A DNA stretch of 9,180 bases, taken from positions 1 to 9,180 of the forward strand of contig CAMYKJ010000011.1 in NCBI GenBank assembly GCA_947258945.1. Reading direction: 5' to 3'. The DNA is from an uncultured Ectothiorhodospiraceae bacterium (GTDB lineage: Bacteria; Pseudomonadota; Gammaproteobacteria; UBA9214). Shown one piece after another: positions 1-6,906 of the stretch (position 1 is its first letter; every line of letters starts with the position of its first letter). Both the position numbers and the translations under genes were made by a program. Below the pieces are notes generated by a model. It made no database searches. It was not told where the DNA came from and saw nothing but the letters and a program-made list of their open reading frames with translations.

Positions 1-569
1 TGCGAAACCATCAGGCCCGTATGCGTGGTATTGATCTCCAACGTATCCGTACAGCCTGCCAGCCGCGTCTCGGCCACCGTGACGGTGCCGTCATTGGGGC
101 CGGTGAGCCCGCCCAGGGCATGGCCGACGCCGACCGGGCGGGTGCCGGCGATGATGCCGAGTTGCTGTGGGCCGTGCCAGTCGCCACCGCCCCGGGCCAG
201 ACGGTCCTCTGCACCGCGCCCCACCAGCCAGCGCGACAGCTGTCGCCGGTACAGGCGCCGGGCCACCACGCTGCCGTTCACGGGGCTGCCCAGCAGCACC
301 ACGCGCCCCTCGGTCAGTGCCGGCTCGTCCTGCAGGGCCTGCAGAATCACCAGGCCGCCCAGGCTGTGCCCGACCAGGTGCACAGGTCCGGCCGGTTGCT
401 GGCGCACGGTCTGTGCCAGTGCCTGTGAGTTGGCATGAATGGTTTTACGCAGGGAGTGATAGGTGAACAGTTTCGGATGCAAGGCGCAGTGCTTCAGACG
501 CCGCGCCAGCGGCCACATCACCAGGCTGGTCATCCACAGGCCGTGAACCAGGATCACCGTGTCTGTCAT
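1..569 (-). CDS. alpha/beta hydrolase (lipase/esterase-like), C-terminus beyond window
   Basis: Seen: reading leftwards from ATG at 569, 189 codons remain open up to the window edge. The protein opens with strand beta1 and an oxyanion-hole HG pair (residues 9-10, LVHGLWM). It has a nucleophile elbow GHSLGG with Ser69, a plausible acid in PNDGTV (Asp160) and a histidine in TTHTGL (His183), giving a complete Ser-Asp-His triad in the correct order. There is no signal peptide, so a cytoplasmic serine hydrolase is likely; the overall pattern resembles PGAP1/lipase-like hydrolases of about 200-220 residues, so only a short tail should be missing. The substrate cannot be told. The gene starts 43 bp after the SGNH gene on the same strand, so co-transcription is likely. 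No strong Shine-Dalgarno precedes the ATG (the nearest purine run, GGGGACAG, is too distant). An upstream start is not needed, because beta1 begins right after Met1. Confidence 0.82.
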   Translation of the reverse strand, partial: MTDTVILVHGLWMTSLVMWPLARRLKHCALHPKLFTYHSLRKTIHANSQALAQTVRQQPAGPVHLVGHSLGGLVILQALQDEPALTEGRVVLLGSPVNGSVVARRLYRRQLSRWLVGRGAEDRLARGGGDWHGPQQLGIIAGTRPVGVGHALGGLTGPNDGTVTVAETRLAGCTDTLEINTTHTGLMVS

Positions 570-612
570 ATGTTGAACCGGGGCTGTCCCCACGTGTCAT
601 CGTCAATGGTCA

Positions 613-1950
613 CTAGTTCGCATTGCAGCAGGCAGGGCCGAAACGGGCCGGATCAACCGATGTGATGATGCCCTGAAAGGGTATATTGACAATATCCCGC
701 TCATCGATAGTGGCTACTGTCCCGGCCGGCCAGCCATTTTGCTCGATGATGTCCTGCGAGTTGAAGTACCAGAGTCCTTCATCATTGATGAGCAGCATGC
801 TGAATTCATTTTCGCTAATTTGCGCATACAGCCCGCGCGGTCTGCGGGGTAACAGCGCGTCGATTGTCTTCGACAGGGTTTCCCCGATTACCGTATAACC
901 CGCCATCACCGGATGACCGTTTATGGTGTCTGCGTACAGCATGGTCGGTCCCAGGCATGCCGTCTGCAGTGGCGCAACGACATCGACATAGTAGGTATCG
1001 GGTAGCGCGCGGATGTCTGCTGCGACTCGCTCGATATTACCTGCTTCCTGCTTAACCAGGGCCGCATATGCCGGGGGTATTTCCAGACCTTCTTGTTGCA
1101 CCTTCTTTGCATACACGAGTTCCTTGGTGGGGATGACAGTAAATAAAACCTTCACACCAGACTCGCGCGCCTTATTGCTGATACGTTCTGCCACACTCGA
1201 CATGACGGCATAGCCTGCATGCACGGCAGGATGGTCCTGATTCGAGGCGAGCCGCAGCTCCGGCGTGAAGATGGCCGCCACACCATCCTGGAAATCAACC
1301 GACCACTGCTCTGATTCCGGTGCCGGATAGGTCACACGAGGGGCATCTGCTGCAGACAGCGAGCGATCAGGTTTCAACCATCCCCAGTTATCATTGCCGT
1401 AGACCATGGCAAAGGTTTCGAGCGGATCATTACCGCTGTAAAAGGCGACAACAACAATATGCGGTTTGAATTTTAGTGCCTTGCTGAACATGTCCAGATA
1501 CTGGACAGCAGCCCACCCGCCCGTTGACATATTGTATACGGAAATATTATCGAGCTGTGAGTGTGCGGCGAGTTGATGCGGCCAATTCTGTTCCATGAAT
1601 ACATTGTTGCCATACGTCATGCTGTCACCAATCGTCACGATGTCGGCAACGACGGGCACCTCAAGGTTTCGAAAACCCATGATGTCATGCGGGCCAAGCC
1701 GGCTCATACGTGCCTGCAAGGGTTGATTCCTGATCCGGGTTAAAGGGTCCTTTAGCTGGGAATACACACTCCCGGGCTGCGTGTCACGAAAAACACCGTC
1801 GTAGAATGCAGGAACTTTTTCATCCAGCTGTACCAGCTGCATATCGGTCGGCCTGCCAAGCAGGTCCGGGGCAAGCCAATGGATCATGCCCAGGACCATG
1901 GCCACCGTTAAGACGACACTGCCGCCCAGCAACAAGAAGTCTTTTTTCAT
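613..1950 (-). CDS. SGNH/GDSL-like hydrolase with N-terminal membrane anchor and C-terminal extension
   Basis: Seen: 445 residues. Residues 5-24 form one hydrophobic helix after MKKD, suggesting a membrane anchor with the catalytic domain outside the cytoplasm. SGNH blocks follow: IGDSMTYG (Ser110), a block II glycine in STGGW (Gly144/145), GND (173-175) and block V around NGHP (His346). The usual Asp two or three residues before that His is replaced by Asn344/Ile343; the nearest Asp is Asp341. After the fold ends (about residue 370) a further 75 residues follow, ending in PACCNAN, that I do not recognise. Family knowledge: anchored SGNH proteins are esterases or O-acetyl transfer/removal enzymes of cell-surface polymers; the substrate here is unknown. 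Base composition is about 45-50% GC in sampled stretches, against well above 60% in aspS next door, suggesting later acquisition. The ATG at 1950 is chosen because the helix starts there; a GGAGG lies 13 nt upstream, unusually far. Confidence 0.8.
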   Translation of the reverse strand: MKKDFLLLGGSVVLTVAMVLGMIHWLAPDLLGRPTDMQLVQLDEKVPAFYDGVFRDTQPGSVYSQLKDPLTRIRNQPLQARMSRLGPHDIMGFRNLEVPVVADIVTIGDSMTYGNNVFMEQNWPHQLAAHSQLDNISVYNMSTGGWAAVQYLDMFSKALKFKPHIVVVAFYSGNDPLETFAMVYGNDNWGWLKPDRSLSAADAPRVTYPAPESEQWSVDFQDGVAAIFTPELRLASNQDHPAVHAGYAVMSSVAERISNKARESGVKVLFTVIPTKELVYAKKVQQEGLEIPPAYAALVKQEAGNIERVAADIRALPDTYYVDVVAPLQTACLGPTMLYADTINGHPVMAGYTVIGETLSKTIDALLPRRPRGLYAQISENEFSMLLINDEGLWYFNSQDIIEQNGWPAGTVATIDERDIVNIPFQGIITSVDPARFGPACCNAN

Positions 1951-1990
1951 ATGCTTGCAGTAGCCTCCAACCCACTATGCATGGAACAGC

Positions 1991-2008
1991 GTCGAGCTTG
2001 TCGAAGTC
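1991..2008. repeat. GAGCTTGTCGAAG-type intergenic repeat motif
   Basis: The 87-bp gap between aspS and the SGNH gene contains GTCGAGCTTGTCGAAGTC. From general experience, the core GAGCTTGTCGAAG recurs in intergenic dispersed repeats of many proteobacterial genomes. Only one copy is present here, so its repetitive nature is inferred, not shown. It sits immediately beside a perfect hairpin (2013-2029), which is typical of such elements. Confidence 0.4.
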
Positions 2009-2012
2009 AGCT

Positions 2013-2029
2013 ACGGGGTGGGACCCCGT
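2013..2029 (-). other. hairpin after aspS (possible weak terminator or repeat arm)
   Basis: ACGGGGT and ACCCCGT form a perfect 7-bp stem with a GGG loop (CCC in the minus-strand transcript), 9 bp downstream of the aspS stop. No T-run follows on the minus strand (AGCTGACTTCG), so this is not a canonical intrinsic terminator. It could be a pausing or RNA-protecting structure, or part of the adjacent repeat. Confidence 0.35.
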
Positions 2030-2037
2030 GTTTACCT

Positions 2038-3819
2038 TCAGCCGCCTGCTTCAGGCGGCTTGTGCAGGTGGATGCCCAGCTCGATCAGCTGGCCGGTACC
2101 CACCGGTGACGGCGCCGAGGTCAGCGGGCAGGCGGCCGTTTGCGTCTTCGGGAAGGCCATGACTTCGCGGATCGAGGCGGCGCCGGTCATCAGCATCACC
2201 AGCCGGTCGAGACCGAAGGCGATACCGCCGTGCGGCGGACAGCCGTACTTGAGTGCGTCCAGCAGGAAGCCGAACTTGTCGCGCGCCTCGTCTTCCCCGA
2301 TGCCCAGCAGCTTGAGCACGGTCTGCTGCATGTCCGTGTGGTGGATACGGATGGAACCACCGCCCAGCTCGGTGCCGTTCAGCACCATGTCATAGGCACG
2401 TGAAAGCGTGCCGCCCGGGTCGTCAACGAGTTGGGCCGCATCATCGGTATTGGGCGCCGTGAACGGGTGATGCAGGGCCATCCAGCGACCGGACTTCTCG
2501 TCATGCTCGAACATCGGGAAGTCCACGATCCACACCGGTTCCCAGTCACCCGTGAGCATATCCCGGTCATGTCCGAGCCGGACCCGCAGCGCACCCAGCG
2601 ACTCGTTGACCACGCGCGTGCGATCGGCGCCGAAGAACACCAGATCGCCATCCTCGCAACCGGTCCGCTCGACGATGGCGGCAATCACCTCGTCCGGCAG
2701 GAACTTCAGGATCGGCGACTGCAGGCCGTCGCGGCCGGCGGCCACCTCGTTGACCTTGATATAGGCCAGGCCCCTGGCGCCGTATTTGCCGACATATTTG
2801 GTGTAATCGTCGATGTCCTTGCGGCTGAGCCCGCCGCCGCCCGGTACGCGCAGCGCGGCCACGCGCCCGCCCGGGTCCTGCGCCGGCCCGGAGAATACCT
2901 TGAACTCGACGTCCTGCATGACATCGCCGAGGTCGACCAGTTCCAGCGGGATGCGCAGGTCCGGCCGGTCCGTACCGAAGCGCCGCATGGCCTCGGCATA
3001 GGACATGTGCGGGAACGGGTCCGGCAGCGACACGCCGAGGATGTCACGGAACAGATCGCGCACCATGGTTTCCGTGACCGACATGATCTGCCCTTCCGAC
3101 ATGAACGAGGTCTCGATATCCAGCTGGGTGAATTCCGGCTGACGGTCGGCGCGCAGATCCTCGTCGCGGAAACAGCGCGCGATCTGGTAGTAGCGGTCCA
3201 TGCCGCTCATCATCAACAGTTGCTTGAATAGCTGCGGCGACTGCGGCAGGGCGAAGAATTCGCCCGGGTGGGTGCGGCTCGGCACGAGATAGTCGCGCGC
3301 ACCTTCCGGCGTCGAGCGCGTCAGCACCGGCGTTTCGACATCGATGAAGCCCTGCTCATCGAGAAACGCTCGCATGGCATGGGTGATGCGTGCCCGCAGC
3401 CGGATCCGCTCCTGCATCTCCGGCCGGCGCAGGTCGATGTAGCGGAAACGCAGTCGCGTCTCCTCGCCGATATCGGTGTCTTCCAGCTGGAACGGCGGTG
3501 TCTCGGCCGTGTTGAGCACGTTCAACTCCAGGCCGAGCACCTCCACCTCGCCGGTCTTCATGTCCGGATTTTCCGTGCCGGGCGGGCGACGGCGCACACG
3601 CCCCCTGACCTGCAGGACGTACTCGTTACGAATGCGCTCCGCCGTGGCGAAGGTCTCTTCCGTGTCCGGGTCGAAGACCACCTGCAGCAGCCCCTTGTGA
3701 TCGCGCAGGTCAACGAAGATCACGCCGCCATGGTCACGGCGCCGGTGTACCCAGCCACACAGGGTCACGTGCTGGTCGAGATGGTCTGCGGTGACTTCGC
3801 CGCAATAGAGGCTGCGCAT
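2038..3819 (-). CDS. aspS: aspartate--tRNA ligase, probably the nondiscriminating (Asp/Asn) type
   Basis: AspRS activates aspartate with ATP and charges tRNA in the cytoplasm. Seen: 593 residues, the usual bacterial length. An OB-fold anticodon domain (about 1-105, with CGWVHRRRD) is followed by the class II core: motif 1 around residues 145-181 ([17 protein letters not shown]), QSPQLFKQ (193-200), motif 2 from [16 protein letters not shown] (217-232) and motif 3 [11 protein letters not shown] with Arg539. A bacterial GAD insertion lies at about 290-420. His30 in RRRDHGG and Gly81 in RPPGTEN match the positions reported to relax specificity in the Pseudomonas aeruginosa enzyme (His31/Gly81), whereas discriminating E. 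coli AspRS has Leu at the first. A nondiscriminating enzyme is therefore inferred; it would feed the GatCAB Asn-tRNA route. The gene follows the FmdB gene by 48 bp, probably in one operon. A weak GGAAA precedes the ATG. The usual downstream yebC-ruvCAB genes are not here. Confidence 0.98.
   Translation of the reverse strand: MRSLYCGEVTADHLDQHVTLCGWVHRRRDHGGVIFVDLRDHKGLLQVVFDPDTEETFATAERIRNEYVLQVRGRVRRRPPGTENPDMKTGEVEVLGLELNVLNTAETPPFQLEDTDIGEETRLRFRYIDLRRPEMQERIRLRARITHAMRAFLDEQGFIDVETPVLTRSTPEGARDYLVPSRTHPGEFFALPQSPQLFKQLLMMSGMDRYYQIARCFRDEDLRADRQPEFTQLDIETSFMSEGQIMSVTETMVRDLFRDILGVSLPDPFPHMSYAEAMRRFGTDRPDLRIPLELVDLGDVMQDVEFKVFSGPAQDPGGRVAALRVPGGGGLSRKDIDDYTKYVGKYGARGLAYIKVNEVAAGRDGLQSPILKFLPDEVIAAIVERTGCEDGDLVFFGADRTRVVNESLGALRVRLGHDRDMLTGDWEPVWIVDFPMFEHDEKSGRWMALHHPFTAPNTDDAAQLVDDPGGTLSRAYDMVLNGTELGGGSIRIHHTDMQQTVLKLLGIGEDEARDKFGFLLDALKYGCPPHGGIAFGLDRLVMLMTGAASIREVMAFPKTQTAACPLTSAPSPVGTGQLIELGIHLHKPPEAGG
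2040..2060 (-). other. perfect 9-bp hairpin across the aspS stop region
   Basis: AGCCGCCTG and CAGGCGGCT pair perfectly around a 3-nt loop. The stem covers the last aspS codons and reaches into the stop codon. No T-tract follows. Together with the 2013-2029 hairpin it forms a tandem pair at the aspS 3' end, which could mark the transcript end of the aspS unit. This role is inferred. Confidence 0.4.
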
Positions 3820-3867
3820 AATTCAATTTCCGGTTGCAGTTGGTATATCAGTGTCGAGATCGACCGG

Positions 3868-4161
3868 TCAGCCGGAGTCACCCGTCTTTTTTTTCGGTGT
3901 AGAGGTGCTGTCCGACGCCGCCTTCGCGTCAGAACTCTTGCCGGCCTTCTTGTCGGCCTGGTCAATATTTTTCTTGTTGCCGGTCTTGAAGTCGGTCTCG
4001 TACCAGCCACCGCCCTTGAGGCGAAAGGCCGCCGCCGACACCAGTTTCTTCAGGGCCGGCTTGTGGCAGGCGGGACACTCGCTCAGTGGCGCGTCGCTGA
4101 TGCGCTGCAGGGTCTCGAAGACGTGCCCGCATTCCCCGCATTCATATTCGTAGATCGGCAT
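3868..4161 (-). CDS. FmdB-family zinc-ribbon protein
   Basis: Seen: 97 residues from ATG at 4161, opening with the family signature MPIYEYECGECGHVFE. Two CxxC knuckles (Cys8/Cys11 and Cys29/Cys32) form a four-cysteine zinc ribbon. A conserved-looking block containing KKLVSAAAFRLKGGGWYETDFK follows (in two parts: residues about 37-48, then GGGWYETD). The tail from about residue 60 is low-complexity and rich in Lys, Ser, Asp and Thr. Family knowledge: these small proteins are named after FmdB of methylotrophs, are widespread, commonly lie just upstream of aspS in gammaproteobacteria, and have no firmly established function. The reading frame extends upstream to 4263, but that extension would run through the promoter at 4196-4223 and lacks family similarity, so 4161 is preferred. 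It is the likely first gene of the minus-strand operon with aspS. Confidence 0.92.
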   Translation of the reverse strand: MPIYEYECGECGHVFETLQRISDAPLSECPACHKPALKKLVSAAAFRLKGGGWYETDFKTGNKKNIDQADKKAGKSSDAKAASDSTSTPKKKTGDSG

Positions 4162-4195
4162 ACCCAGATACCAGGCTGGTGGAGAAAAGGAGCGC

Positions 4196-4223
4196 ATTAT
4201 ACAGGTCGGTCGTGCCATGATAA
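4196..4223 (-). promoter_or_regulatory. sigma70-type promoter of the FmdB-aspS operon
   Basis: On the minus strand a perfect -10 box TATAAT (4201-4196) lies 16 bp from a -35-like TTATCA (4223-4218, four of six consensus bases). Transcription would start near 4189, leaving a leader of about 28 nt before the ATG at 4161. The position fits the gene order well. It also argues against starting the divergent ABC gene at 4217, because that codon would lie inside this promoter. Confidence 0.65.
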
Positions 4224-4294
4224 CAGCCGCAGCGGTTCCGGTAGTCCGGATATTCTGTGACAATACGGCCGGTCATCCGCAATCGATCCAGTCC

Positions 4295-6097
4295 ATGCAT
4301 ATACGCGCCACCCACATGCCCGGCACGGCCGGCAACGACATCCGCACCCTGCGGGCGCTGGCGCCGTTCCTGTGGGACTACCGCGGGCGGGTGCTGCTGG
4401 CGCTGGCCTGCCTGGTACTGGCCAAGGTCGCCAACGTGGGCATCCCGCTGGTCCTGAAGGACATCGTCGACCGGCTGGACGCGGACGGGGCCACCCTGCT
4501 GGTGCTGCCGCTGTCACTGCTGCTGGTATACGGCATCCTGCGCCTGGCCAGCTCGCTTTTCACCGAGCTGCGCGACGCGGTGTTCGCCAGGGTGCGGCAC
4601 GGTGCAATGCGCAAGGTATCGCTGCGGGTGCTCGAACACCTGCACCGGCTGTCGTTGCGCTACCACCTGGAGCGCAAGACCGGCGGACTGTCGCGTGACA
4701 TCGACCGTGGCACCCGCAGTGTCAGCTCGCTGATGAACTACATGGTGTTCAGCATCCTGCCCACGCTGGTGGAGATCCTGATGATCGCCGGCATCCTGCT
4801 GACACGCTACGAAGTATGGTTCGCGGTGGTTACGTTCGTCTCTGTCGTTGTCTACATCGTCTTTACCATGGTGGTCACAGAGTGGCGCATGAAATACCGC
4901 GTGACCATGAACGCCTTCGACTCGAAGGCCAACACGCAGGCGATCGACAGCCTGCTGAACTACGAAACCGTCAAGTATTTCGGCAACGAACGCTACGAGC
5001 TGCGGCGCTACGACGACAGCCTGCAGGGCTGGGAAGCCGCGGCGGTCAAGAGCCAGACATCGCTGTCGGCACTGAATGTCGGCCAGGCCGCGATCATCGC
5101 CATGGGTGTCACGCTGATCATGATCCTGGCCGCGCAGGGCGTGGTCGACGGCACCATGACACTCGGTGACCTGGTGCTGGTCAACGCCTTCCTGCTGCAG
5201 CTGTTCATACCGCTCAACTTTCTCGGCATCGTCTACAGCCAGCTCAAGCACTCGCTTGCCGACATGTCACTGATGTTCGACGTCCTCAACCGTGATCCGG
5301 AAATTGCCGACCGGGCGGGCGTGCCCGACCTCGATCCGGGTAATGCCGAGATACGCTTCGAGCACGTATCATTTGCCTACGAGCCGGACCGCCCGATCCT
5401 GCACGACATCTCGTTCACCATCCGCCCCGGCGAGAAGGTCGCCGTGGTCGGCCCGAGCGGCGCCGGCAAGTCCACGCTGGCACGGCTGCTGTTCCGCTTT
5501 TACGACATCCCGGGCGGGCGCATCCTGATCAATGGCCAGGACATCAGCCAGGTCACGCAGGACAGCCTGCGGCGCGCCATCGGCATCGTGCCGCAGGACA
5601 CCGTGCTGTTCAACGAGTCCCTGCTGTACAACATCGCCTATGCGCGGCCCGACGCCACACAGGCAGAGATCGAGCAGGCGGCAAGGCTGGCGAACATCCA
5701 CGGCTTCATCGCCGGCCTGCCGGAAGGCTACGCTACCGTGGTCGGCGAGCGCGGCCTGAAACTCTCGGGTGGCGAGAAGCAGCGCGTGGCGATTGCACGC
5801 GCCATTCTGAAGGACCCGCGCATCCTGGTATTCGACGAGGCCACCTCCAGCCTCGATTCCCGTTCCGAGCAGGTCATTCTGGAGGCACTGCGCGAGGCGG
5901 CCGCGCACCACACCAGCCTGGTCATCGCGCACCGCCTGTCGACCATCGTGGATGCCGACCGCATCCTGGTCATGGAGAACGGGCGGATCGTCGAGTCCGG
6001 CGTACACCAGTCCCTGCTGGAGCAGCAGGGCACCTATGCACGGTTATGGACGCTGCAGCAGGAAGAACGGAAGCTCGAACATAACGCGGAGGATTAG
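4295..6097 (+). CDS. Atm1/HMT1-type ABC exporter (fused membrane and ATPase domains)
   Basis: Predicted to work as a homodimer in the inner membrane, exporting glutathione-linked compounds (oxidised glutathione or glutathione-metal adducts), as known for bacterial Atm1 relatives. Seen: 600 residues. Six membrane helices lie at about 32-52, 68-90, 150-170, 172-195, 264-282 and 294-314. The Atm1 hallmark LNYETVKYFGNE is at 221-232. The ATPase has Tyr362 (A-loop), Walker A GPSGAGKST (386-394), Gln434, signature LSGGEKQR (490-497), Walker B ILVFDE (510-515) and His546. Arg198, Arg202, Asn261, Gln264 and Gly311 keep a constant offset of eight from the glutathione-site residues I recall for Novosphingobium Atm1 (206, 210, 269, 272, 319). 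Start: the frame opens at 4217, but codons before 4295 have only about 54% G/C at third positions and use ATA, unlike the rest, and no homology begins there. 4295 is preferred and 4316 is also possible; neither has a clear ribosome site. Confidence 0.95.
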   Translation: MHIRATHMPGTAGNDIRTLRALAPFLWDYRGRVLLALACLVLAKVANVGIPLVLKDIVDRLDADGATLLVLPLSLLLVYGILRLASSLFTELRDAVFARVRHGAMRKVSLRVLEHLHRLSLRYHLERKTGGLSRDIDRGTRSVSSLMNYMVFSILPTLVEILMIAGILLTRYEVWFAVVTFVSVVVYIVFTMVVTEWRMKYRVTMNAFDSKANTQAIDSLLNYETVKYFGNERYELRRYDDSLQGWEAAAVKSQTSLSALNVGQAAIIAMGVTLIMILAAQGVVDGTMTLGDLVLVNAFLLQLFIPLNFLGIVYSQLKHSLADMSLMFDVLNRDPEIADRAGVPDLDPGNAEIRFEHVSFAYEPDRPILHDISFTIRPGEKVAVVGPSGAGKSTLARLLFRFYDIPGGRILINGQDISQVTQDSLRRAIGIVPQDTVLFNESLLYNIAYARPDATQAEIEQAARLANIHGFIAGLPEGYATVVGERGLKLSGGEKQRVAIARAILKDPRILVFDEATSSLDSRSEQVILEALREAAAHHTSLVIAHRLSTIVDADRILVMENGRIVESGVHQSLLEQQGTYARLWTLQQEERKLEHNAED

Positions 6098-6098
6098 T

Positions 6099-6126
6099 CC
6101 GGCACCACGCATGGTGCTGTTGCCGG
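6099..6126 (+). other. alternative hairpins just after the ABC exporter gene
   Basis: Directly after the stop codon, GCACCA (6102-6107) pairs with TGGTGC (6112-6117) around CGCA. Alternatively CCGGCA (6099-6104) pairs with TGCCGG (6121-6126). Neither is followed by a T-run on the plus strand, so an intrinsic terminator is not supported; 3'-end protection or rho-assisted termination remain possible. Confidence 0.3.
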
Positions 6127-6155
6127 GGGTATCCGGGGGTCGCGGGGTACCCGGG
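6125..6155 (+). other. G-quadruplex-type G-run pattern
   Basis: Four G-runs of 5, 5, 4 and 3 bases are separated by loops of 5, 4 and 5 bases (TATCC, TCGC, TACCC), which satisfies the usual G3+N1-7 pattern on the plus strand. It lies 27 bp past the ABC exporter stop, so it would be in that gene's 3' UTR. Formation is not demonstrated. The last run also belongs to the competing palindrome at 6147-6158. Confidence 0.5.
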
Positions 6156-6158
6156 TAC
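6147..6158. repeat. perfect 12-bp palindrome GTACCCGGGTAC
   Basis: The twelve bases are their own reverse complement. The half-site GTACCCG recurs at 6193-6199 and, as part of inverted arms, on both sides of the barrel gene start (6945-6951 and 6998-7004 regions). It could be a protein-binding site or simply a short hairpin; function is unknown. Confidence 0.4.
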
Positions 6159-6242
6159 GCGTGACCAACCATACCCGCGTCGTACACGGAGGTACCCGTG
6201 CTGCGAGCGGGCAGGATGCCTGCAGCGACCATCCGTGCAGGC

Positions 6243-6268
6243 AAAAAAGAACCCGCCATGCGGCGGGT
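6243..6268 (-). terminator. intrinsic terminator of the beta-barrel gene
   Basis: On the minus strand ACCCGCC, a four-base GCAT loop and GGCGGGT form a perfect 7-bp GC-rich stem, followed by TCTTTTTT. It lies 27 bp past the stop of the beta-barrel gene (6296). This is the clearest rho-independent terminator in the window. On the plus strand no T-run follows, so it is one-directional. Confidence 0.85.
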
Positions 6269-6295
6269 CCCGGTTTGAATCATTTGTTCGTGGGA

Positions 6296-6904
6296 TCAGA
6301 GCTTGAGGCGAATACCCAGGAAGACACCGGCCTCTTCGGATTCATCGAAGTAGCTGACATTGCCGCTGAAGTGGAATTTCTTCTTCAGCTTGATCACGGT
6401 ACCGACCTCAGCACCGTATTCTTCGTCATCTGACACGCCGAGTACGGAGGTATAGTTCATGTGCCGGAACGAAGCGGTCGCATTCAGTTCGACCTTGCTG
6501 GTGAGCATGCCGCGCACCCCCAGGTCGGCCTGGTAGCCTTCATCTGCCTCGCTCGGGATACCCCCCGAATACTCCTGGTCGAGGTAACTGACCACACCGA
6601 GTACGTCGACATTATCGGTCACCGACATATGGCCACCAATACCGATATTGAACCGGTCTGCGTCGATATCGGAAACCGATGAGACATCGATAAACTTTCG
6701 CGCATAACCCATCTTGACGAAAATATGTTCTGTTGCGCCATATGAAATATTGACCCGCCCGCCGTAACCGTCATAGTTATCGGCATCGAAGTATATATAG
6801 CCAATTTCGGCATAGGTGTAAGTCGGACCCTTTGCGAACGCGTGCGGCGCAACCATGGCCAGCCCCGCTGCGGATACAATGGCAATCAAATGCTTGGTTT
6901 TCAT
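6296..6904 (-). CDS. small outer-membrane beta-barrel protein
   Basis: Seen: 202 residues. A Sec signal peptide comprises KTKH, a hydrophobic core (6-20) and an AFA cleavage site after residue 24. The mature part alternates polar and aromatic/hydrophobic residues in amphipathic strands (for example TYTYAEIGYIYFDAD, GRVNISYG, FVKMGYARKF, DRFNIGIGGHM, VLGVVSYLD, ADLGVRGM, FHFSGNVSYFDES, GVFLGIRLKL) separated by acidic loops. This fits an 8- to 10-strand barrel of the OmpA/OmpW-like superfold; no specific family or cargo can be named. The protein ends in Leu, not the common terminal Phe. The frame runs up to 7048, but 6904 is chosen because AGGAGGGG lies six bases before that ATG and the signal peptide begins there. 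Base composition is lower in GC than flanking genes. The gene has its own terminator and candidate promoter, so it is probably monocistronic; its leader is structured (see the inverted repeats). Confidence 0.85.
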   Translation of the reverse strand: MKTKHLIAIVSAAGLAMVAPHAFAKGPTYTYAEIGYIYFDADNYDGYGGRVNISYGATEHIFVKMGYARKFIDVSSVSDIDADRFNIGIGGHMSVTDNVDVLGVVSYLDQEYSGGIPSEADEGYQADLGVRGMLTSKVELNATASFRHMNYTSVLGVSDDEEYGAEVGTVIKLKKKFHFSGNVSYFDESEEAGVFLGIRLKL

Positions 6905-6906
6905 GA

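Noticed and set aside
21..466. Several overlapping plus-strand frames at the left edge
   Set aside because: The minus strand carries a complete Ser-Asp-His alpha/beta hydrolase pattern here; the plus frames are Pro/Ala/Arg-rich shadows.
2431..3231. 266-codon open frame on the plus strand inside aspS
   Set aside because: Fully antisense to a certain aspS gene; its composition reflects complementary high-GC codons, and no family motif is seen.
3268..4260. 330-codon open frame on the plus strand across aspS and the FmdB gene
   Set aside because: It runs through two well-supported genes, their spacer and the operon promoter on the opposite strand; no protein motif is visible.
4217..4294. N-terminal extension of the ABC exporter to ATG 4217
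   Set aside because: Third-position G/C is only about 54% against about 95% in the first codons after 4316; ATA codons occur, no family similarity begins there, and the region overlaps the FmdB promoter.
4514..5251. 245-codon open frame on the minus strand within the ABC exporter
   Set aside because: A shadow of the exporter coding strand, rich in His, Gln and Asp as expected from the complement.
5369..6007. 212-codon open frame on the minus strand within the ATPase domain
   Set aside because: Antisense to Walker A through Walker B of the exporter; no independent evidence.
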